NCBI GenBank assembly: GCA_029256005.1
Contig: JAQSYS010000013.1
Span: forward strand, 1-15,197
From: Sedimentibacter sp.
GTDB taxonomy: Bacteria; Bacillota; Clostridia; Tissierellales; Sedimentibacteraceae
Reading direction: 5' to 3'
Length of the DNA stretch: 15,197 nucleotides
Under the pieces are notes generated by a model, which saw only the letters and a list, made by a program, of their open reading frames with translations, ran no database searches and was not told where the DNA came from. The position numbers were made by a program, and so were the translations under genes. Of this stretch, positions 1-6,916 are shown one piece after another. Positions within the stretch are counted from its first letter, which is position 1. Every line of letters begins with the position of its first letter.

Positions 1-306
1 GGTCTTTGGGGTTCCATTACCGGTTACTTAGGTTTAAATAGAGAATTTACAAAGACTATAGGAATTGAATTTGTAACTCAGTCCGAAACACCTGGACTTG
101 GCGGTCGTATTTCTGAGGAAGACTATAAAAAGCAGTTCAGAGATATAGATGTAACTACTCCCGTAAATGGAGCCTACATTATTTCCAGACCAGGAACTGG
201 CGGAAATATTGATGCTATTTCAGGTGCCACACAAACATCTTCTGCAGTTATAAAATTCATAAATGAAGACCTTATTGAATTCTTCAACGAGATGGAGGTG
301 GACTGA
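1..306 (+). CDS. nqrC: Na+-translocating NADH:quinone oxidoreductase subunit C, C-terminal part (5' end outside window)
   Basis: Frame 1 is open from the first base to TGA at 304-306, giving 101 residues of the FMN-binding domain. Two family hallmarks are visible: ETPGLGG at residues 29-35 of the fragment and SGATQTS at 74-80. In NqrC/RnfG proteins the Thr of SGAT (here T77) carries FMN through a phosphodiester bond made by ApbE, and the domain lies outside the cytoplasm as part of the electron path through the Na+ pump. The next gene starts immediately after the stop, and its ribosome binding site (GGAGGTG, 294-300) lies inside this coding sequence, so translation is coupled. RnfG shares the motif; assignment to NqrC rests on the downstream nqrD-nqrE-nqrF order, where an Rnf operon would carry rnfB. 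The signal-anchor helix and N-terminal half lie outside the window. Confidence 0.93.
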   Translation, partial: GLWGSITGYLGLNREFTKTIGIEFVTQSETPGLGGRISEEDYKKQFRDIDVTTPVNGAYIISRPGTGGNIDAISGATQTSSAVIKFINEDLIEFFNEMEVD

Positions 307-930
307 TTGAAATTATCCGAAATCAAAAAAATATTTAACAAAGGAATATTTTCAGAAAATCCTATTTTGGTACAAGTTATTGGTATTTGTTCTGCTCTTG
401 CTGTTACTAACAGGATGATGAATTCATTAATTATGGGAATAGCCCTTTCTTTTGTAACAGCATTTTCTTCTTTCACTGTATCCTCATTAAAAGATAAAAC
501 ACCAAAACATATTCGTATGATGGTACAGGTATTGATTATTTCGGCATATGTAATAATAGTTGATATATTTTTAAAGGCTTATATGACTGATATGAGCAAA
601 GCGCTTGGTCCATATGTAGGTCTTATAATCACAAACTGCATAATAATGGGACGTGCAGAAAGTTTTGCTATTTCAAATCCTCCCATACCTTCATTTTTAG
701 ATGGTTTAGCAGCAGGTTTTGGTTACACTCTGGTTTTATTGTGCATCGCAACCGTGAGAGAAATTTTAGGATTTGGCACTTTCTTTGGATTTGCTGTAAT
801 GCCTGCTGAATTTACAAAATGGACTTTGATGGTAATGCCTCCATCTGCATTTTTTATTCTTGCATGCATAATGTGGGCTGCTAACAACTATAGAACTAAG
901 AAACAACTTAAAGGAGTTGAGAAAAAATGA
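307..930 (+). CDS. nqrD: Na+-translocating NADH:quinone oxidoreductase subunit D
   Basis: A 207-residue, strongly hydrophobic protein with about six membrane helices, the normal NqrD length. Sequence stretches such as GLIITNCIIMGRAE (residues 105-118) and NPPIPSFLDG are typical of NqrD. Cys28 (in GICSALAVT) and Cys111 (in ITNCIIMG) match the two cysteines that, with two from NqrE, hold the intramembrane iron centre that passes electrons across the bilayer. The start is TTG, directly abutting the nqrC stop; GGAGGTG ends six bases before it, so the TTG is well supported. The gene overlaps nqrE by four bases (ATGA, 927-930). RnfE is the closest alternative, but the sequence resembles NqrD more and the neighbours are nqr. 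Confidence 0.94.
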   Translation: MKLSEIKKIFNKGIFSENPILVQVIGICSALAVTNRMMNSLIMGIALSFVTAFSSFTVSSLKDKTPKHIRMMVQVLIISAYVIIVDIFLKAYMTDMSKALGPYVGLIITNCIIMGRAESFAISNPPIPSFLDGLAAGFGYTLVLLCIATVREILGFGTFFGFAVMPAEFTKWTLMVMPPSAFFILACIMWAANNYRTKKQLKGVEKK

Positions 931-1517
931 TAGAAGTTCATCCATTGGTAATATTTATAGCATCAATTTTTACAAGCAATATGATTTTTTCTAACTTCTT
1001 GGGAATGTGTTCCTTTATAGCAGTTTCTAAAGAAATACCCACTGCCATAGGACTTGGAATTGCAGTGACTGCAGTTCTTACCTTCACAACTATTTTAAAC
1101 TATTTTGTTTATTGGTACATTGTTGTACCTTTTAATCTCGAATATTTGATGTACATTATTTTTATCCTTGTTATTGCAGCCTTTGTTCAGCTTCTGGAAA
1201 TGGTTTTGGAGAGGTATCTTTCAAGCTTGTATTATGCCTTGGGAATATTCTTGCCACTCATTACAGTTAATTGTGCAATACTTGGTGTTTCATTGTTCAT
1301 GGTTTCAAGGCAATACAATTTTATACAAACAGTCTTTTTTGCAGCGGGTTCCGGGATTGGTTGGGCGTTAGCAATAACAGCAATGGCAGGAATCAGATCA
1401 AGACTAAGTGAAAAATCAATTCCTGAAGGACTTAGGGGTACACCCATTACATTAATTATAACAGGTATCATGGCACTTGCCTTCATAGGGTTCAGCGGCA
1501 TGGTTCAAATACAATAG
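927..1517 (+). CDS. nqrE: Na+-translocating NADH:quinone oxidoreductase subunit E
   Basis: A 196-residue membrane protein with about six helices, homologous to NqrD and inserted with inverted topology in the known complex. Cys28 (FLGMCSFIAVS) and Cys116 (LPLITVNCAILG) are the expected ligands of the iron centre shared with NqrD. The ATG overlaps the nqrD stop (ATGA), with GGAG at 913-916 as the ribosome binding site. Its own stop (TAG, 1515-1517) overlaps the AGGAGG of nqrF. RnfA is the paralogue in the Rnf complex; the adjacent nqrF settles the call. No key residue appears to be missing. Confidence 0.94.
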   Translation: MIEVHPLVIFIASIFTSNMIFSNFLGMCSFIAVSKEIPTAIGLGIAVTAVLTFTTILNYFVYWYIVVPFNLEYLMYIIFILVIAAFVQLLEMVLERYLSSLYYALGIFLPLITVNCAILGVSLFMVSRQYNFIQTVFFAAGSGIGWALAITAMAGIRSRLSEKSIPEGLRGTPITLIITGIMALAFIGFSGMVQIQ

Positions 1518-1526
1518 GAGGCAGCT

Positions 1527-2618
1527 ATGAGTACAATTATTTCAACTACAGTTATATTTTCAATATTAGCAGCTATTCTGGCATTAATTTTAACTCTAGC
1601 TGACCGTACAATCGGAAATTACGGCGAAGTGAAGCTCACAATCAACGATGATAAGGATTATGTGGTTGATGGTGGCAACAGCCTTCTGTCAACATTGATT
1701 TCTCAAAAAATATTCATTCCATCTGCATGTGGTGGTAAGGGTTCCTGCGGTTACTGCAAAGTAACAGTAAAAGAAGGTGGTGGACCTGTACTGGCAACAG
1801 AACTACCTTGGCTTTCAAAAGAAGAACTTGACAATAATGTCAGACTTTCCTGCCAATGTAAGGTTAAACAAAACATTAAAATAGAAATTCCTGAGGAATT
1901 GTTTAATGTTAAAGAATATTCTACCAGTGTTTCAAAGATGGAACAGCTTACTAATACAATCAAACATCTTCGTTTTGATTTGGGAGAAGAAGAAATTAAC
2001 TTTAAGCCTGGTCAATATGTTCAATTAAAAGCACCTGCATATGAAGGCAGCCCTGATGAAGTTTATCGCGCATATTCTGTTGCTTCATCCGTAAATGACA
2101 AGCATGCTATTGAACTTTTAATTGGCTACACTGGTGGAATCGCAACAACATATGTGCATCAGTATTTAAAAGAAGGCGATAAGGTTCATATAAATGGTCC
2201 CTATGGCGAGTTTTATTATCACGAGGATGACGGTGGTCCAATCATATTTGCAGGAGCCGGAACCGGAATGGCTCCAATAATATCAATTCTTCAATATATG
2301 GCTGATAACCAAATCCAACGTAAAGCTTTATTTTTCTTTGGAGCAAAGTCAATGGATGATTTATTTCTCATAGATAAGTTAAATACTTTCGAAAAAACTT
2401 TGTATGATTTTAAATTTATTCCTACATTGTCTCGTGAAGAATCTACTGAGTGGACCGGTGAAAGAGGACGTGTGCCTGCTTCAATTGACAAATACATTGA
2501 GAAAGGTGTTAATTACTCAGCTTATCTTTGCGGCAGTCCAGCCATGATAGATTCAATTGTAGAAGCGCTTCTAGCCAAAGATATTCCTTTAGAAAAAATA
2601 TATTATGATAAATTTTAA
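1527..2618 (+). CDS. nqrF: Na+-translocating NADH:quinone oxidoreductase subunit F (NADH dehydrogenase subunit, 2Fe-2S/FAD)
   Basis: This is the electron entry subunit, which oxidises NADH and passes electrons through FAD and a [2Fe-2S] cluster. Order along 363 residues: N-terminal membrane anchor (about 3-25); plant-type ferredoxin domain (about 33-122) with ligands C68, C74, C77 and C109 in the expected Cx5Cx2Cx31C pattern; FAD domain with the RxYS motif R181-A-Y-S184; NAD(P)H domain with GAGTGMAP (243-250) and CGSPAM (335-340). The protein ends in a Phe (YYDKF). It is about 40 residues shorter than proteobacterial NqrF (about 407). From memory of the Vibrio spacing, roughly 30 of these are missing between the last cluster Cys and the RxYS motif, so the ferredoxin-FAD linker looks trimmed. 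AGGAGG lies five bases before the ATG. Last gene of the operon: no nqrM (DUF539) follows, unlike the order in many proteobacteria. Confidence 0.95.
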   Translation: MSTIISTTVIFSILAAILALILTLADRTIGNYGEVKLTINDDKDYVVDGGNSLLSTLISQKIFIPSACGGKGSCGYCKVTVKEGGGPVLATELPWLSKEELDNNVRLSCQCKVKQNIKIEIPEELFNVKEYSTSVSKMEQLTNTIKHLRFDLGEEEINFKPGQYVQLKAPAYEGSPDEVYRAYSVASSVNDKHAIELLIGYTGGIATTYVHQYLKEGDKVHINGPYGEFYYHEDDGGPIIFAGAGTGMAPIISILQYMADNQIQRKALFFFGAKSMDDLFLIDKLNTFEKTLYDFKFIPTLSREESTEWTGERGRVPASIDKYIEKGVNYSAYLCGSPAMIDSIVEALLAKDIPLEKIYYDKF

Positions 2619-2622
2619 ACCA

Positions 2623-2650
2623 AAGTCCTTGAATTTAAATTCAAGGACTT
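2623..2650. terminator. Bidirectional terminator between nqrF and the convergent dehydrogenase gene
   Basis: A perfect 28-bp palindrome: AAGTCCTTGAATTT followed by AAATTCAAGGACTT. It sits five bases after the nqrF stop and eight bases beyond the stop of the convergent gene. The flanking T-tracts are interrupted on both strands (ATTTGTATT on plus, TTTGGTTT on minus), so it is a plausible but not optimal intrinsic terminator for both operons. Confidence 0.75.
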
Positions 2651-2657
2651 ATTTGTA

Positions 2658-3749
2658 TTAACAAACCTGTTTTATATTATTTTTATTGTATGATTCCAAA
2701 AATGAAAATGCATACTTTATCATGTCAGGAGTTACCTCATAAGGATAGTGCCTTACATCTATTCCTTTAAGTGCTTTTTCAATAACTTGGTCAACATCAT
2801 CCATTGTACAATGCAAATCAGAAAGCATTGTCGGCAATCTAAGGCTTTTATTAAATTTAAAAATCTTTTCAAATTGTTCTTTTTGCCTATCAACAATCAG
2901 AAGTATTAAAATTCCGAAAGACACTATTTCGCCATGCAGGTGATGATGCTTTTCTATATGCGGAATTACTGTAAAACCGTTGTATATTGCATGAGCTAGA
3001 CCTGTTGTTATATCAATGCTTACAAGGTTAGAAACAAATCCTGTTGATATAACTACTCCCAATATAATTTCTTCTAATTCCTCTGATACTATGTTATTTT
3101 TACAATCCTCCAGTGCCTTCATCCCATATTTTATAAATGGCTCATTGCACATATTTCCAATTAGTACTCCCATTGCTGGTGAATGATTGAGCTCATCACC
3201 ACGGCTTGAAACTGAACTTTCAAAATATTTTGCCATAGAATCACCTATACCTGCCCAAAGATATTTGTCTGGTGCTTTTGCAATAATTTCACTGTCAATG
3301 AATATGTGAATCGCTGGTACGTTAGAAAATGAATACTCTCTCAGCGAACCATCGGGATTGTATAAAATGCCAAGGCTAGTACATGCCGCACATGTGGATG
3401 CTATTGTAGGGAATGAGAAAAATGCTCTTTCAGTTCTTTGAGCAAGTACCTTTCCGGTATCAATTGCCTTTCCCCCACCTACTGCAAAAATCATATGTGC
3501 TTCTTGAACCTCAGGAATTGCTTTCAATCTTTCAATATTTTCTAAGGAAGCCTCTCCACCGAATAAAAAGAATCCTGTAATTTCAAGCTGACTTCCTTCA
3601 ATTGCATCTTGAATTTTGGTTTTGGCTGCTGTTATTGCTTTCTCACCTCCTATAACAACGACCTTTGTCCCATAAGGTATACATACCTTAACAACTTCTT
3701 TGTATGCATCGGGGCCTATTGAGTAACCCGGAAATAATTGTGTCTTCAT
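2658..3749 (-). CDS. Iron-containing alcohol dehydrogenase family protein, glycerol dehydrogenase/hydroxycarboxylate dehydrogenase (HcxA/YbdH)-like
   Basis: 363 residues, the usual length of GldA/HcxA enzymes. The N-terminal dinucleotide-binding half carries GGGKAIDTGK (91-100), the nucleotide-binding signature of the group. Likely metal ligands are D170 (AGIGDSMAK), H253 (GLAHAIYNG) and H272 (HLHGE); the 83-residue D-to-H spacing matches GldA. The substrate region reads TIASTCAACTS (115-125). Glycerol dehydrogenases have TIASTDAP there, with the Asp contacting glycerol; Cys in place of Asp is what I recall for E. coli YbdH/HcxA, which reduces 2-oxo acids. A 2-hydroxyacid/2-oxoacid substrate is therefore more likely than glycerol, but this is inference. 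The ATG overlaps the stop of the upstream transporter gene by one base (TAATG), with GAAGGAG ten bases upstream, so the two are translationally coupled and share the Leu T-box. Confidence 0.85.
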   Translation of the reverse strand: MKTQLFPGYSIGPDAYKEVVKVCIPYGTKVVVIGGEKAITAAKTKIQDAIEGSQLEITGFFLFGGEASLENIERLKAIPEVQEAHMIFAVGGGKAIDTGKVLAQRTERAFFSFPTIASTCAACTSLGILYNPDGSLREYSFSNVPAIHIFIDSEIIAKAPDKYLWAGIGDSMAKYFESSVSSRGDELNHSPAMGVLIGNMCNEPFIKYGMKALEDCKNNIVSEELEEIILGVVISTGFVSNLVSIDITTGLAHAIYNGFTVIPHIEKHHHLHGEIVSFGILILLIVDRQKEQFEKIFKFNKSLRLPTMLSDLHCTMDDVDQVIEKALKGIDVRHYPYEVTPDMIKYAFSFLESYNKNNIKQVC

Positions 3750-4948
3750 TAGAACTCAACTCCTTCAGTTAATTTTGCTGAGGTATCAGCTTTGATTTCA
3801 GTTGATTTACTGCTTTGATTTTTTATATATTTGCGATTTTTGTAAGCTCCTACTGTCAAGAAAGGAACAATTATAATTGCAATCCCCAAATATCCCATGT
3901 ACCCGTAACCATATTTTATAATCTTGTCCAAACCAACCATAGAAATCCCCATTGATAAAAACATTATGAAACAAGACACTATAATTCTTCTCGCTACAAC
4001 TTTATTAATACCAGACAGTATTTTTGCTTTTTCAAACTTTTCGACAAATCCATAAATAGTTGTAACTCCAGTTGAAATCAAGCATAAAAACAAGCAAATA
4101 TTGTAAGCCCAAAACACATAAGATTTACCCAGTTGTTTTGTGACATAAAGTGAAGGCAATGTAGTTTCTCCTACTTGAGTAAATTCAGCATACCATCCTA
4201 AAAGCATAATTACAGACAATACTAATGCTACAGAATTTATTGCAAAGGAAATCAACATTGACTTAGAAACTTCCTTGGTACTCTTCAAAGACTTGCCACA
4301 TGATATCATTGTTGGTATTACAACGGACTGAAATCCTGCATACGTAAATGCTTTTAAAATACCTTTACCGATATTTGTACTACTTTCCCTTATTACAAAT
4401 ATATTAGCAATTTCAGGCATTTTTGCATTTATACCTAAAATAAATATAATTGCACATGAGGTTAAAATTCCAATCGACATAATAGTTGAAGCACGAGCAA
4501 CCATTGAAGCGCCGAAAATTGTCAATACCATTAAAATAGATCCTACTGATAAAACTGAATATACGTATGGTATGCCATAATTTTTATTTATCAGTGATGC
4601 AGCTCCAGCAATAACTGCTCCGACTGCACATAGAACCATGGTGTAAAAATAAATATCAAACAATACTGACATTTTATCAAAAGGATGATACAAGGTTTGA
4701 AACAATTGCTTATAGCTTGATAAGCCTCTGGTGTTGTACATAATTATACATTCACGGATAGTTAATGTTAAGAGTGCCATTGCCAAAATTGCCATAAATG
4801 GTGCATACCATCCATACTGAACATAATATTGTGTTGCTTGATTCCCTGTTGCGAATCCGCCGCCCGCGTGAGAGCTGAACAGCACGCTTGCAACAGCAAA
4901 TGCTCCTGCAAAGCCCATTTTCTTTGTTGCTTTTTCTTGTCTTTCCAT
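3749..4948 (-). CDS. YkvI-family membrane transporter (putative amino-acid permease, LeuT-like fold)
   Basis: A 399-residue polytopic membrane protein with about ten hydrophobic helices and a polar C-terminal tail (about 370-399). Residues 20-50 resemble the YkvI family signature: SSHAGGGFATGNQ (25-37) is Gly-rich, as expected for the broken first helix that binds substrate in LeuT-fold carriers, followed by QYGWYAPF. YkvI proteins are uncharacterised and are grouped with amino-acid permeases on fold grounds only. AGAGGT lies seven bases before the ATG at 4948. An ATG at 4964 is out of frame. The gene lies 77 bases downstream of the T-box terminator and is the first gene under its control; the dehydrogenase gene follows with a one-base overlap. 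Regulation by uncharged tRNA-Leu would fit a role in acquiring leucine or a leucine precursor, but the substrate is not proven. Confidence 0.82.
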   Translation of the reverse strand: MERQEKATKKMGFAGAFAVASVLFSSHAGGGFATGNQATQYYVQYGWYAPFMAILAMALLTLTIRECIIMYNTRGLSSYKQLFQTLYHPFDKMSVLFDIYFYTMVLCAVGAVIAGAASLINKNYGIPYVYSVLSVGSILMVLTIFGASMVARASTIMSIGILTSCAIIFILGINAKMPEIANIFVIRESSTNIGKGILKAFTYAGFQSVVIPTMISCGKSLKSTKEVSKSMLISFAINSVALVLSVIMLLGWYAEFTQVGETTLPSLYVTKQLGKSYVFWAYNICLFLCLISTGVTTIYGFVEKFEKAKILSGINKVVARRIIVSCFIMFLSMGISMVGLDKIIKYGYGYMGYLGIAIIIVPFLTVGAYKNRKYIKNQSSKSTEIKADTSAKLTEGVEF

Positions 4949-5024
4949 CTTTCATACCTCTCATGATTTAATTTTTTAATACACTTACTTCTAGTTGTCC
5001 ATGAGAAAGTTAATTTTCAAGCAT

Positions 5025-5073
5025 AAAAAAATCTTCCTCTCTCAGGGAAACTAATCCCTAAGAGACGGAAGAT
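5025..5073 (-). terminator. T-box regulated intrinsic terminator
   Basis: On the minus strand ATCTTCC (5073-5067) pairs with GGAAGAT (5037-5031). Further pairing inside is CTCT with AGAG and AGGGA with TCCCT, and six T follow at 5030-5025. The T-box sequence just upstream would form the alternative antiterminator. Confidence 0.9.
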
Positions 5074-5330
5074 ATAATCTTTCGCGGTACCACTCTTATT
5101 CATTTCATATGAAATGCCCTCTCCGGATACGGATGTTTAATCGATATCCTGCCATTTTTAACGATTGGCTCCCTCGTACCATCCTACTATAAATTTCGGA
5201 TGATCCGCTCCAAGGCTAGTTCGGCATCTCATCGGATATTGTTTTTCACCAACCAACAACTCTCTGAAATCACTGAAAATGCTTAATACTCCTTATCACA
5301 GCGTTTATATTGCCTATTAAATTGTGTATT
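5025..5330 (-). promoter_or_regulatory. T-box leader (tRNA-sensing riboswitch), specifier codon CUA (leucine)
   Basis: On the minus strand all landmarks are present in order. The stem I lower helix pairs AAGG (5294-5291) with CCTT (5215-5212). The AGTA motif of the specifier loop is at 5290-5287 and its 3' partner GAA at 5222-5220. The distal AGAGAG and GGTTGGTGAAAAAC elements lie near 5265-5241. The T-box AGAGTGGTACCGCG is at 5096-5083, followed by a terminator hairpin. The triplet after GAA is CTA (5219-5217), then one purine, then the lower helix: the same geometry as glyQS, where GGC-A precedes the helix. The next register would read UAG, which is a stop. CUA means Leu. The antiterminator bulge UGGU would pair with ACCA, fitting the A73 discriminator of tRNA-Leu. 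Uncharged tRNA-Leu should allow readthrough into the transporter-dehydrogenase operon. Confidence 0.93.
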
Positions 5331-5336
5331 TTTAGG

Positions 5337-5365
5337 AGTATAACACTCGAAAAATAGTTTGTCAA
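5337..5365 (-). promoter_or_regulatory. Sigma-A promoter of the T-box operon
   Basis: The -35 TTGACA (5365-5360) and -10 TATACT (5342-5337) are separated by 17 bases on the minus strand. Predicted transcription start is near 5330, about 35 bases before the AGTA motif of stem I. Confidence 0.85.
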
Positions 5366-5491
5366 TAATTATTTTAAAAAAATATTTTTTATGCATTTAT
5401 ATCTAAAACAAAAAACCATCCTCTGTACATACATCTCCAACATTTGTAATATTCTTCATAGAAACCTACTTCTCATAAAATCCAAATACTA

Positions 5492-6031
5492 TCAATTTTT
5501 AAAGAGTGGTAATGCTTTTAAAAATATAATATCATCTCTGTCAGAAGCGTCACCTTCAGCAAGTATTGCAGCTCTTGCTACTATAATGCCACCAACGGAT
5601 TCCACCAATCTCTCAATAGCAGACAATGATTCTCCTGTACTAATTACATCATCTATTAATGCAACACGTTTACCCTTAATATCTAAAGCATCCTGTTCAT
5701 CTAATACTAATAACTGTTTCTTTTGAGTTGTAATTGAAACTACTTCATCTATAATTGGCGAGTCCATATATGGTTTTATGCTTTTGCGAGCGACTATATA
5801 TTTTTTCATTTTTAATAATCTTGAAATCTCAAAAGCTAATGGAATTCCTTTTGCTTCAGCAGTAACCAAGACATCCACTTCAGGCAATCTTTTCACTATT
5901 TCTATAGCTGATGCACAGACCATTTCAGTGTCACCCAAAATCACAAAGCTTGCAATACTCAAGTCATTACTGATTTTTATAACTGGCAGCTTTCTTTTTA
6001 CTCCTGCAACCTCAATATTATATGTATCCAT
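5492..6031 (-). CDS. Phosphoribosyltransferase family protein (adenine/xanthine PRT-like)
   Basis: 179 residues from the preferred ATG at 6031. The PRPP-binding loop reads VALIDDVISTGES (123-135), with two acidic residues followed by the phosphate-binding turn. An upstream TAEAKGIPLA (57-66) resembles the pyrophosphate loop region of Apt/Xpt-type enzymes, which make a nucleotide from PRPP and a free purine base. The exact base is not readable; the sequence is not a typical bacterial Apt and could be a different purine salvage PRT. The longer start at 6043 has no ribosome binding site, whereas GGAGG lies five bases before 6031, and inside the longer reading frame. The gene appears monocistronic, with a promoter at 6128-6156 carrying a PurBox-like CGAA/TTCG pair. 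It is not PurR: the N-terminal helix-turn-helix domain is absent. Confidence 0.8.
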   Translation of the reverse strand: MDTYNIEVAGVKRKLPVIKISNDLSIASFVILGDTEMVCASAIEIVKRLPEVDVLVTAEAKGIPLAFEISRLLKMKKYIVARKSIKPYMDSPIIDEVVSITTQKKQLLVLDEQDALDIKGKRVALIDDVISTGESLSAIERLVESVGGIIVARAAILAEGDASDRDDIIFLKALPLFKN

Positions 6032-6104
6032 ACCATCCTCCATAAAAGTAATTACAGCAATGAATTACCCGCATAAATCTTCTAAATTATTATTTAATTT
6101 ATTT

Positions 6105-6153
6105 ATTAATGCGAATTATTTTACTTAAATATAACAAAATGTTCGATATATTT
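6105..6153 (-). promoter_or_regulatory. PurBox-like inverted pair (possible PurR operator)
   Basis: On the minus strand CGAAC (6145-6141) lies in the promoter spacer and its surroundings match about 11 of 13 positions of the Bacillus PurBox AWWWCCGAACWWT. An inverted partner ATTCG (6116-6112) follows after 24 bases; I expect about 22-23 for a paired PurBox. The second half is weak. This is inference from a purine-type gene plus a partial motif. Confidence 0.35.
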
Positions 6154-6156
6154 CAA
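6128..6156 (-). promoter_or_regulatory. Promoter of the phosphoribosyltransferase gene
   Basis: On the minus strand -35 TTGAAA (6156-6151) and -10 TATATT (6133-6128) are 17 bases apart. Predicted start is near 6121, giving a leader of about 90 bases. Confidence 0.6.
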
Positions 6157-6190
6157 CTTCTTTTTACATTAATCCAATATTAATTTTATT

Positions 6191-6224
6191 GAAAAAAGTG
6201 ACAGTTTCATGAACTATCACTTTT
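6191..6224 (-). terminator. Terminator of the sdpR-sdpI-like operon
   Basis: AAAAGTGA (6194-6201) pairs with TCACTTTT (6217-6224) and AGTT (6203-6206) with AACT (6212-6215) around a five-base loop. On the minus strand the hairpin is followed by a run of T. It lies 40 bases after the stop of the SdpI-like gene. Confidence 0.8.
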
Positions 6225-6263
6225 AATTTTTGGATTATTTTTTGTTGATGTGTGCAGTATTAA

Positions 6264-6914
6264 TTATTTATATTTCTTTTTATAAATGATATAAGAATAA
6301 CCAATTGGAACAATAGATAAAATTATTACCACTCCAAAAAACACAAGCATCTTCATATTATCAGGAAGAATTGATGACAACATCATTAATATGCCGCCAA
6401 TAAACCATATCTTTCCTCCAAGTCTGTGAGTTTTGAACCATACGTCTTCATCTGCCAACGTCCAGCTTGTTTTAATACCAGCAAAATAATTTTGCTTAAA
6501 TTTAGGCATAGAATTTCCGATTATAGCAAAGAGTAACCCTACCGCAATTGGCATTATAGCATTTATATTTAGTACCTTCATTTCCAGGCTTACTGCAATT
6601 GTGTATAGCTGAATTACAAGCATTAACAAAGAAGTTAAAAAGAATATCAAGTAATATTGTTTGTTAAATTTGTCATAGGACGATTTTTTCGGGTCTGCAT
6701 TTCGAAAAAACTCAGCTGATAAAATCATTAATAAAATAACACCTGGAGCCAGGAAAATAGAAATTCTGCCTCCATAGTTATCAATTTCACCTGCTGCATT
6801 AAAATGAATTGGTATTTGTTCAGGAAGATAACTGTAAGAAATTGCACCAATTAACATTGTAACAACAAATAAAATCCATACTTTTATATTTTCATTTCTG
6901 AATATTCTGCTCAT
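6264..6914 (-). CDS. SdpI-family membrane protein (DUF1648 plus SdpI domain)
   Basis: 216 residues from ATG 6914. The N-terminal DUF1648 region has a first helix (about 11-28) and the family stretch LPEQIPIHFNAAGEIDNYGG (30-49). The C-terminal SdpI domain includes NYFAGIKTSWTL (142-153) and the downstream RLGGKIW. About six helices in total. In Bacillus subtilis SdpI gives immunity to the SdpC killing peptide and, when it binds the toxin, holds the repressor SdpR at the membrane. No SdpC-like gene is seen here. The longer start at 6947 lies inside the upstream repressor gene; ATG 6914 has GGAGG ten bases upstream and follows the repressor stop by two bases, so the pair is one coupled operon. 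Function as immunity, signalling or general envelope-stress protein is open. Confidence 0.85.
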   Translation of the reverse strand: MSRIFRNENIKVWILFVVTMLIGAISYSYLPEQIPIHFNAAGEIDNYGGRISIFLAPGVILLMILSAEFFRNADPKKSSYDKFNKQYYLIFFLTSLLMLVIQLYTIAVSLEMKVLNINAIMPIAVGLLFAIIGNSMPKFKQNYFAGIKTSWTLADEDVWFKTHRLGGKIWFIGGILMMLSSILPDNMKMLVFFGVVIILSIVPIGYSYIIYKKKYK

Positions 6915-6916
6915 TT

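Noticed and set aside
174..476. Minus-strand ORF across the nqrC-nqrD junction
   Set aside because: It is the reverse of two recognised nqr genes and has no start signals.
1..2618. Rnf complex as the identity of the first operon
   Set aside because: The last gene has the NqrF layout (one ferredoxin-type 2Fe-2S domain, FAD RxYS and NAD domains), not the multi-cluster RnfB layout, and the NqrD sequence matches NqrD better than RnfE.
2658..3749. Glycerol dehydrogenase (gldA) as a firm gene name
   Set aside because: The Asp that contacts glycerol in TIASTDAP is Cys here (TIASTCAA), which points towards HcxA/YbdH-like enzymes, so no symbol was assigned.
5391..6128. Two plus-strand ORFs (5391-5726 and 5778-6128) opposite the phosphoribosyltransferase gene
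   Set aside because: Both are antisense to a gene with a clear PRPP loop. Neither has a ribosome binding site or recognisable domain.
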